A DNA stretch of 5,022 bases from NCBI GenBank assembly GCA_002504495.1, contig DATC01000086.1:1-5022 (forward strand), given 5' to 3'. A program made the position numbers and the translations under genes. The notes under the pieces are model-generated. The model saw only the letters and a program-made list of their open reading frames with translations. It was not told where the DNA came from and ran no database searches. How positions within the stretch are numbered: the stretch's first letter is position 1; each line of letters begins with the position of its first letter. The stretch comes from Methanomassiliicoccaceae archaeon UBA537. GTDB taxonomy: Archaea > Thermoplasmatota > Thermoplasmata > Methanomassiliicoccales > Methanomethylophilaceae. Shown here piece by piece: positions 1 through 4,590 of this stretch.

Positions 1-10
1 TGAACCAACC

Positions 11-18
11 CTTATTAC
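11..18 (+). promoter_or_regulatory. Possible TATA-like element upstream of glyA
   Basis: An AT-rich stretch (CTTATTAC) lies about 30 bases before the glyA start codon. At the usual archaeal spacing of about 25 bases, transcription would begin at or just before the ATG, giving a leaderless or very short-leader mRNA. This fits the absence of any GGAGG-like ribosome binding site in the 45 bases before glyA. A second AT-rich run at 29-34 is too close to the ATG to be the TATA box. This is a weak motif match only. Confidence 0.28.
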
Positions 19-45
19 AGAACACGACTATTATCCCCTGATAAG

Positions 46-1329
46 ATGGCCTTGGAAGATGCCAAATTCATAAGACAGAAAGTGATGGAGCACAACAAAT
101 GGTTCGAGGAGTGCATCCCGATGATCGCATCCGAGAACCTCATGAGCCCTCTGGCTAAAGAGATGCTCATCTCCGATTTCGCCGACAGATACGCCGAGGG
201 GCTGCCCGGAAAGAGATACTATCAGGGCAACATCTATGTCGATGAAGTCGAGCTCAAGACGATCGAGCTCGCGAAGAAGGTCTTCGATGCCGATTTCGCC
301 GATGTCAGACCGATCTCCGGAACCGTCGCCAACATGGCGGTCCTGTTCGCCTTCGCCCAGCCCGGCGACACCATCACCACCTGTGCCCTTGCCCAGGGTG
401 CCCACATCTCGACGTGCGAATTCGGTGCGTTCGGACAAAGAGGAGTCAATTCCGTCAACTATCCGTTCGACGAGAAGAGCATGAATCTCGATGTCGACGG
501 TACCATCAAGCTGCTGAAGGAGGTCCGCCCCAAGGTCGCCCAGTTCGGTCTCTCAGTGTTCCTGTTCCCTCCGCCCCTCAAGGAGCTTCAAGACACGTTC
601 CAGGAGATCGGATGCCTCGTGTGGGAGGACTGCGCGCACGTTCTCGGACTGATCGCCGGGAAGCAGTTCCAGGACCCCCTGAGGGAGGGCGTCAACATCG
701 TCTCATCGTCCACGCACAAGACATTCCCAGGACCCAACCACGGGATGCTCCTCGGAGCCAATCTCACAGAGGAGCAGGAGAAGAAGCTGCTCCATGCCGT
801 GTTCCCCGGGGTGACATCCAGCCACCACCTCCACGCCATGGCCGCTCTCGGCATCACGCTCGCGGAGATGGATGTGTTCGGCAGAGACTACGCCGCACAG
901 GCTTGCAAGAACGCTAGAGCCCTCGGACAGGCGCTGTACGAGCGCGGAGTCCCCGTCCTCTGCCCCGACCTCGGATTCACCAGATCCCATGCCATCGCCC
1001 TGGATGTCGCCCAGTTCGGAGGCGGAAAGGATTGCGCCAAGGCCCTCGAGGATGCGAACATAATCTGCAACAAAAACATGCTTCCGAGAGACACCAGCTC
1101 CGTCAGGCCCTCCGGACTCAGGCTCGGCGCCCAGGAGATGACGAGGATCGGCATGAAGGAGTCCGAGATGGACCAGGTCGCAGAATTCATAGCCCGCGTC
1201 GTGGTCAAGAAGGAGGACCCGAGCAAGGTTAAAGAGGACGTCAAGGAATTCAAGAAGCAGTTCGCAACGATCCAGTACTGCTTCAACGCAGGCGAACCCG
1301 CCTACGGATACCACAAGCTGGTCGAGTGA
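46..1329 (+). CDS. glyA: Serine hydroxymethyltransferase (GlyA)
   Basis: This is a PLP enzyme, fold type I, that interconverts serine and glycine and moves a one-carbon unit to or from a pterin carrier in the cytoplasm. The 427-residue product has the family's landmarks in order: IASEN near residue 30, the PGKRYYQG segment near residues 55-62, D195 and H198 of the D-x-A-H motif (PLP contacts), the Schiff-base lysine K225 in STHKTFPGPNHG, and the substrate-carboxylate arginine R359 in SGLRLG. Length is close to the family norm of about 420. Several usually conserved spots differ from the bacterial enzyme: PHSG reads PISG, LAHGGH reads LAQGAH, and the GGP-x-MH loop reads SSHHLH. The ATG at 46 is chosen because it gives a full-length N-terminus; no Shine-Dalgarno is visible. 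A small gene follows 17 bases after the TGA and is probably cotranscribed. Whether the carrier is tetrahydrofolate or tetrahydromethanopterin cannot be read from the sequence. Confidence 0.96.
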   Translation: MALEDAKFIRQKVMEHNKWFEECIPMIASENLMSPLAKEMLISDFADRYAEGLPGKRYYQGNIYVDEVELKTIELAKKVFDADFADVRPISGTVANMAVLFAFAQPGDTITTCALAQGAHISTCEFGAFGQRGVNSVNYPFDEKSMNLDVDGTIKLLKEVRPKVAQFGLSVFLFPPPLKELQDTFQEIGCLVWEDCAHVLGLIAGKQFQDPLREGVNIVSSSTHKTFPGPNHGMLLGANLTEEQEKKLLHAVFPGVTSSHHLHAMAALGITLAEMDVFGRDYAAQACKNARALGQALYERGVPVLCPDLGFTRSHAIALDVAQFGGGKDCAKALEDANIICNKNMLPRDTSSVRPSGLRLGAQEMTRIGMKESEMDQVAEFIARVVVKKEDPSKVKEDVKEFKKQFATIQYCFNAGEPAYGYHKLVE

Positions 1330-1334
1330 GAACC

Positions 1335-1340
1335 GGAGGT
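1335..1340 (+). promoter_or_regulatory. Ribosome binding site deciding the start of the small coiled-coil gene
   Basis: GGAGGT lies six bases before the ATG at 1347, a near-ideal Shine-Dalgarno. It sets the start at 1347 rather than at the in-frame GTG at 1326, which overlaps the glyA stop codon and would put this motif inside the coding region. Confidence 0.8.
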
Positions 1341-1346
1341 ATTATC

Positions 1347-1649
1347 ATGGGATTCATGGACAAGGTGAAGACCGCAGCCAAGAACGCGGACACCAAGATC
1401 GGAAACAGCATCGACAAGGAGAAGCTGCAGTCGCAGGTCAGATCCGAGGAGAGGACTATCGAGGAGACGACCGCCGAGATCGGGAAGAAGGTCGTCGAAG
1501 CCATCAAGGCCGGGAAGACCGCGGCAGATGCGGATATCTCCGGACTTATGGACAAGATCTCCGAATCCGAGAAGAAGATCGCCAATCTCAAAGAGAAGAT
1601 CGACAATATCGGAAAGGAATCCGATATCTGCGAAGAGAAGAAGGAGTGA
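1347..1649 (+). CDS. Small charged helical (coiled-coil-like) protein of unknown function
   Basis: This 100-residue protein begins MGFMDKVKTAAKNADTKIG and is rich in Lys, Glu, Asp and Ala. Hydrophobic residues recur at helical spacing, especially from about residue 60 to the end (DKISESEKKIANLKEKIDNI), suggesting a long amphipathic helix or coiled coil. There is no signal peptide or membrane segment. The opening resembles small 'MGF-x-DKVK' proteins seen in many anaerobes, some of which end in a zinc ribbon; here the tail (DICEEKKE) has one cysteine and no ribbon. I do not recognise a specific function. A strong GGAGGT sits six bases before the start, implying good expression. It lies 17 bases after glyA, probably in the same transcript, and a hairpin starts seven bases after its TGA. 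It might be a scaffold or a cell-envelope-associated helper, but this is a guess. Confidence 0.8.
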   Translation: MGFMDKVKTAAKNADTKIGNSIDKEKLQSQVRSEERTIEETTAEIGKKVVEAIKAGKTAADADISGLMDKISESEKKIANLKEKIDNIGKESDICEEKKE

Positions 1650-1656
1650 TCTCACC

Positions 1657-1677
1657 TGCGGGCCCCTGAGGCCCGCA
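1657..1677 (+). terminator. Perfect 8-bp hairpin between the glyA unit and mtmC
   Basis: TGCGGGCC (1657-1664) and GGCCCGCA (1670-1677) are exact reverse complements around a five-base loop (CCTGA). It begins seven bases after the stop of the small coiled-coil gene and ends 24 bases before the mtmC start. The position suggests a transcription end or an mRNA processing or stability element separating glyA from mtmCB. No T-run follows, which archaeal intrinsic termination usually needs, so a leader hairpin for mtmC is an equal alternative. Confidence 0.45.
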
Positions 1678-1692
1678 TCAAACGCTTTAATC

Positions 1693-1696
1693 GGAG
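1693..1696 (+). promoter_or_regulatory. Ribosome binding site of mtmC
   Basis: GGAG lies five bases before the ATG at 1702. The reading frame is open far upstream, back to 1528 inside the preceding gene, so this motif together with the loss of family similarity upstream fixes the start at 1702. No convincing TATA box is placed correctly for a start site between the hairpin and the ATG. Confidence 0.6.
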
Positions 1697-1701
1697 CCTG
1701 T

Positions 1702-2376
1702 ATGGACGATATCGATATTCTGAAAGGATTGGAGGACTCCATCGCGACATGGAACATCTCGGAATGCGAGAGATTCGCCAAGAGCGCCATGGACAGCGGG
1801 ATTTCCCCGGATAGAGCCATCAACGAAGGATTGGCGAAGGGCATGGATCGGATAAGTCGCGATTTCGACCATGCTAAGATTTTCCTGCCACAGGTCATGA
1901 TGGCCTCCAAAGCCATGGAGAAGGCCCTGGATGTCATCGAGCCGTACATGTCAGGATCCTGCGAACCGAGACTCAAGGGAGTCGTCGTCATGGGCTCCGT
2001 GAAAGGAGATATCCATTCCATAGGTAAGAACGTCTGCTGCGCCATGCTCCGTGGCGCAGGATTCAAGGTCATTGACCTGGGTGCCGATGTCAATCCCGAG
2101 AAGTTCCTGAAGGCCGCTTCGGAATCGAATGCCGACATCGTCGGCGGATCCGCCTTGATGACCGTTAGCCTCCCGCAGCAGAAGGAGATGGTCCGCATCT
2201 TCAAGGAGGAGGGACTCTCTGTTCTTACCATATTCGGAGGGGCACCCTGCAGCAAGGAATGGGTGAACCAGATCGGGGGAGACGGATACTCCGCGTCCGG
2301 CGGCGAGATCGTAACATTGGTCAGAAGACTGCTATCGCCGAATCAAGGCGACGACACGGCTGATGGTTCATCGTGA
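1702..2376 (+). CDS. mtmC: Monomethylamine corrinoid protein MtmC
   Basis: This cytoplasmic methyl carrier binds a corrinoid, accepts the methyl group from monomethylamine through MtmB, and presents methyl-Co(III) to a coenzyme M methyltransferase (MtbA). The 224-residue product has the two-domain layout of the family: an N-terminal helical cap (about 1-85, with the FLPQVMMASKAM segment) and a C-terminal Rossmann-like B12 domain (about 90-215). The base-off signature D-x-H-x-x-G is present as D103-I-H105-S-I-G108, with H105 the predicted lower cobalt ligand. The other B12 contacts are also present: the GSALMT-type segment around S150 and GGAP at 179-182. Length matches the family (about 215-220). 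The mtmB start GTG overlaps the mtmC TGA by four bases, so the pair is probably translationally coupled. Dimethylamine (MtbC) and trimethylamine (MttC) corrinoid proteins are close relatives; the mtm assignment rests mainly on the adjoining mtmB. Confidence 0.93.
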   Translation: MDDIDILKGLEDSIATWNISECERFAKSAMDSGISPDRAINEGLAKGMDRISRDFDHAKIFLPQVMMASKAMEKALDVIEPYMSGSCEPRLKGVVVMGSVKGDIHSIGKNVCCAMLRGAGFKVIDLGADVNPEKFLKAASESNADIVGGSALMTVSLPQQKEMVRIFKEEGLSVLTIFGGAPCSKEWVNQIGGDGYSASGGEIVTLVRRLLSPNQGDDTADGSS

Positions 2377-4106
2377 CAGCGAAAAGATATATCGACATCT
2401 TCGAGGCCTACGACAGGTTCCTGGCGGGCGAAAGGGTGCCGGAAGAGGAATGGGATCTGAACATCGTCCCCGGCAACGTCGCCAAAATGAAGGAGAAGTA
2501 CAAGATAAAGTTCGGAAAGGAGCTGATACCTACCGATCAGGACCTCTGCGAACGCCTGTTCCTCGCAGGACTGGACATGCTCCTGACCACCGGCTTCTAC
2601 AATTCCGATCTCGGTCGCGTGATGAGGATCGGAGAGGACGAGCTGTTCGAGGGCCTGAAGATGGCTCCTCAGAAGCTCAGCCTCGGTTCAGGCAAGGACG
2701 AGCGCGACTGTGTCGCACGCAGAGGGAACGATACCCGCAAGCCTATCATCCAGGGCGGTCCGACGGGTTCCCCCACATCCGAGGATCTGTTCATCCCGAT
2801 GATCAGATCCTATTCCCAGGAACCGGTCGTGGACGCGGTGGTCAGCGGCGTGATGGAGACCTTCAACGATCATCCCGCCTCCAGCGATACGCCTTGGGAG
2901 ATCAGGGCCACCATGTCGGAGATCAGAAGGGTGCGCGAGGCATGCCTTCTGGCGCAGCGTCCCGGGATGTGCATCTAGGGTCCGCAGACGCCGTTGACGG
3001 CCGCCGGAAGACTGGCGTCTGACCTCACTCCGTACGGCATGAGGCCCTGGGACCAGCACGAATGCTCCCAGCTGAACGAGCTGAAGATAAACACCGCCGG
3101 ATTGAACATGCTCGCAGGGTGGGGTGCGTCCGGCGACACGATCCTCATGGAACAGATGCCCATGTTCGGCGGATACGTCGGAGGAGCGGAGGAGACGGCG
3201 ATATGCGACGTAGCCTCCACGATCGCATCCTTCGCCCTCTTCGATTCGGACATACATCTCGACGGTCCGATACACATCAGATGGGGGACCACGACGACGA
3301 GGGAGACCATCCAGGTAGCCGCCCATGCCGCTGCGGCTCTGGATCAGAACACCGACTTCCTACTCGCCAACCAGTACTACACGATGGCAGGACCCTGCAC
3401 CGACATGTGCCTTCTCGAGATCGCGGCGCAGGCCATGGCCGACACCGCATCCGGAAGAGAGATCCTCTCCGGAGTGGCCTCCGCCAAGGGCGTCTCGCTG
3501 GACAGGACGTCGGGAATGGAGGCGAGGATGATGGGCGAGGTGTCTCTGGCCACGTGCGGCATGGATATAGCAGATGTGAACGAGACCATAGACAACGTCC
3601 TGAGGCTCTATGAAAGGGACTTCGCACGTGCACCTCAAGGGAAGTGCTTCCAGGAATGCTACGACCTCAGGAGCCTGGAGCCCACGGACGAATACATCGA
3701 TATCTACGACAGGGTCATAGACACGCTGGGTCGCTGCGGGCTCGGCCTGCGAGGTTCATTCCTCCGACAGATTGAGTCCGACGACACCGGCGACGATCAT
3801 CGCGACGCAGATCCAGCCTCCGACGGCTATGGCATCCCCGAAGACGAGCGCGCCGATCAGCACGGATATCACGGCTCCCATTCCGACCCATACCGCATAG
3901 CACGGTCCTGTCGGAAGTCCGGCCCTGAAGCCCTTGTTGAGGAAGAGCATGCTCAGCGCCATGAATGCAAGGAACAGGACGTCGTAGAACAAGTCCGTGA
4001 ATCCGTCAGAGAGCTTCATGAAGGACGCCCAAGCGGCCTCGAACAATCCGCCGACCACGACCCACCCCCAGGCGGCGTTCATGCTGATGCCCCCGAGAAC
4101 AGTTGA
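2373..4106 (+). CDS. mtmB: Monomethylamine methyltransferase MtmB with in-frame pyrrolysine (UAG) codon; normal stop missing
   Basis: MtmB transfers the methyl group of monomethylamine to the Co(I) corrinoid of MtmC, the entry step of methanogenesis from this amine. The GTG start at 2373 aligns residue for residue with the known N-terminus (M-x-x-x-x-x-x-D-x-x-x-x-YDR). Landmarks are IVQGG-like IIQGGPTGSPTSED, RPGMCI before the amber codon at residue 202, SQLNELKI, E260 in LMEQMPMFGGY, HLDGPIHIRWG, Q334 in ANQYY, and TASGREILSGVASAKG. The amber codon matches Pyl202 of Methanosarcina barkeri MtmB; E260 and Q334 match its pocket residues E259 and Q333, offset by one residue. The family's last residues match up to L459 (codon ending 3749), near the usual length of 458. 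No stop follows: CGA (3750-3752) sits at the expected stop and the frame runs to TGA at 4104-4106, adding 118 unlikely residues antisense to an SMR gene. The functional enzyme is thus best taken as 2373-3749. Read without UAG decoding, it would appear as two pieces. Confidence 0.95.
2976..2978 (+). other. In-frame amber codon decoded as pyrrolysine (MtmB residue 202)
   Basis: TAG interrupts an otherwise continuous frame. Strong MtmB similarity lies on both sides (RPGMCI before, GPQTPLTAAG after), so the codon is read as an amino acid. It is residue 202 counted from the GTG at 2373, the known position of pyrrolysine in M. barkeri MtmB. Decoding needs pylT, pylS and pylBCD, which are not in this window. 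Confidence 0.96.
2985..3021 (+). promoter_or_regulatory. PYLIS-like stem-loop directly after the amber codon
   Basis: CAGACGCC (2985-2992) and GGCGTCTG (3014-3021) form a perfect 8-bp stem, extended by a G-T wobble at 2993/3013. A short inner CGG/CCG pairing (2998-3000 with 3004-3006) is possible. The stem opens six bases after the UAG, the place described for the pyrrolysine insertion element of Methanosarcina mtmB. Such elements are known not to be strictly required for amber readthrough, so a role in limiting termination is inferred. Confidence 0.55.
3750..3752 (+). other. CGA codon at the expected mtmB stop position
   Basis: Counting from the shared YD near the C-terminus, M. barkeri MtmB (recalled from memory) has 13 more residues and then a stop. 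Here 13 residues (RVIDTLGRCGLGL) are followed by CGA. CGA differs from TGA by one C/T transition. If it were TGA, the enzyme would be 459 residues long and the convergent SMR gene would end three bases away. The frame as given continues to 4106. Confidence 0.55.
3756..4082 (-). CDS. SMR-family small exporter subunit (second of a pair, SugE/Gdx-like)
   Basis: This is a 108-residue inner-membrane protein of four transmembrane helices, one half of a proton-coupled small multidrug resistance exporter. The invariant proton- and substrate-binding glutamate is E15 in GGLFEAAWASFMK; the G-x-x-E-x-x-W-A layout resembles SugE/Gdx guanidinium exporters more than EmrE. The helix-3 motif YAVWVGMG (62-69) and the C-terminal VGLNLS are also typical. 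Only three Lys/Arg occur: K23 in loop 1, and K50 and R53 in loop 2. This predicts cytoplasmic N- and C-termini. The ATG at 4080-4082 overlaps the stop of the preceding SMR gene by four bases (ATGA), so the two are translationally coupled. A longer frame to 4316 is open but antisense-like, so it was not used. The substrate is not determined by sequence; guanidinium or quaternary amines are candidates. Confidence 0.92.
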   Translation of the reverse strand: MNAAWGWVVVGGLFEAAWASFMKLSDGFTDLFYDVLFLAFMALSMLFLNKGFRAGLPTGPCYAVWVGMGAVISVLIGALVFGDAIAVGGWICVAMIVAGVVGLNLSEE

Positions 4107-4411
4107 AGTCCTATCACTCCCGCGAGTATCAATCCGACGCAGGACAGCTTGATCGCATTGATGCGGTCCCCATACAGGATGTACCCCACGATCATTGTGC
4201 ATACTGCGCCGATGCCGGTCCATATCGCATAGGCCACACCCATGGGAACCGACTCCATCCCCATCCCCATCAAGGCGGGACTGAGGACGCAGAAGAAAAC
4301 AGTCGCGATCAGCCACAGCGGTTTCCTGGATTCATCGAACTTCTTCAATGAAATGACCCAAACCGGCTCGAGCAGACCGCCGACGATTATGAAAGCCATG
4401 GAGAGGTCCAT
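4079..4411 (-). CDS. SMR-family small exporter subunit (first of a pair, SugE/Gdx-like)
   Basis: This 110-residue protein has four predicted membrane helices and belongs to the small multidrug resistance family. The key glutamate is E15 in GGLLEPVWVISLKK; a proline directly after it (P16) is unusual. Helix 3 carries YAIWTGIG (61-68), and the end reads VIGLQLFSGASA. Positive residues are confined to loop 1 (K23, K24, R29, K30) and loop 3 (R83, K88), with none in the N-terminus, loop 2 or tail. By the positive-inside rule the termini face outside, opposite to the second subunit. The pair therefore looks like an obligate antiparallel heterodimer, as known for EbrAB and YkkCD. The ATG at 4409-4411 is the first possible start, since an in-frame TGA lies three codons upstream, and a good AGGAGG precedes it. 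Substrate is unknown; guanidinium or alkylammonium compounds are plausible. Confidence 0.93.
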   Translation of the reverse strand: MDLSMAFIIVGGLLEPVWVISLKKFDESRKPLWLIATVFFCVLSPALMGMGMESVPMGVAYAIWTGIGAVCTMIVGYILYGDRINAIKLSCVGLILAGVIGLQLFSGASA

Positions 4412-4420
4412 GGTCCATCA

Positions 4421-4427
4421 TCCTCCT
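4421..4427 (-). promoter_or_regulatory. Ribosome binding site of the SMR pair
   Basis: On the minus strand AGGAGGA lies nine bases before the ATG at 4411, a strong Shine-Dalgarno that supports this start for the first SMR gene. Confidence 0.65.
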
Positions 4428-4430
4428 GCG

Positions 4431-4440
4431 GAGTATATCA
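4431..4440 (-). promoter_or_regulatory. TATA-like element upstream of the SMR pair
   Basis: The minus strand reads TGATATACTC, the most TATA-like sequence in the spacer before the SMR genes, centred about 25 bases from the start codon. It also lies between GAGT and ACTC, a short inverted repeat. If it is the TATA box, transcription would start near the ATG and exclude the Shine-Dalgarno at 4421-4427. Either the transcript starts further upstream or the mRNA is near-leaderless. Confidence 0.3.
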
Positions 4441-4486
4441 AGACTCGCGACCAACATCGGTGGAAGCGGATATTGCACATGCACCC

Positions 4487-4532
4487 GATAGGCATCCTCG
4501 GAGGGCGGAAAGGTCCGCATTCGATGCCAATC
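4487..4532 (-). other. Fold-back sequence in the spacer between the ABC permease and SMR genes
   Basis: GGCATC (4491-4496) pairs perfectly with GATGCC (4523-4528). The stem continues outward past one A-A mismatch with GAT/ATC (4487-4489 with 4530-4532). Inside it, GCGGA (4505-4509) and TCCGC (4514-4518) form a second perfect hairpin with a four-base loop. It starts 58 bases after the permease stop and could end or stabilise that transcript, or be a leader structure for the SMR genes. No T-run follows. I see no match to guanidine riboswitch hallmarks. Confidence 0.35.
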
Positions 4533-4590
4533 TCCGGATGATTGCAGGACGCGACAGTCATTGCACACATACTCGTTGTTCTTCCGTTGT

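Noticed and set aside
703..1314. Long minus-strand frame opposite glyA
   Set aside because: It is a shadow of a GC-rich gene; the plus strand carries clear GlyA motifs, and the frame shows no family signature.
1684..1690. CTTTAAT as a TATA box for mtmC
   Set aside because: It is only 12 bases from the ATG, so a start site at normal spacing would fall inside the coding region.
1302..2255. 317-residue minus-strand frame across the small gene and mtmC
   Set aside because: It runs antisense through two well-supported genes and the hairpin between them, with no recognisable domain.
2363..3022. Plus-strand frame overlapping the first part of mtmB
   Set aside because: It is arginine- and glycine-rich out-of-frame translation of mtmB, with no family features.
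2688..3326. 212-residue minus-strand frame opposite mtmB
   Set aside because: It is antisense to the conserved MtmB core around the amber codon; no domain is seen.
2994..4106. Separate gene starting after the amber codon
   Set aside because: It is the same frame as the part before TAG and continues the MtmB alignment without a break; it has no start of its own.
4083..4316. N-terminal extension of the second SMR gene
   Set aside because: The extra residues are out-of-frame translation of the first SMR gene; the ATG at 4080-4082 with ATGA overlap gives the normal SMR length.
4412..4590. Guanidine riboswitch upstream of the SMR pair
   Set aside because: I looked for ykkC-type, paired ACGR-loop and pseudoknot hallmarks and did not see them, only a generic fold-back.
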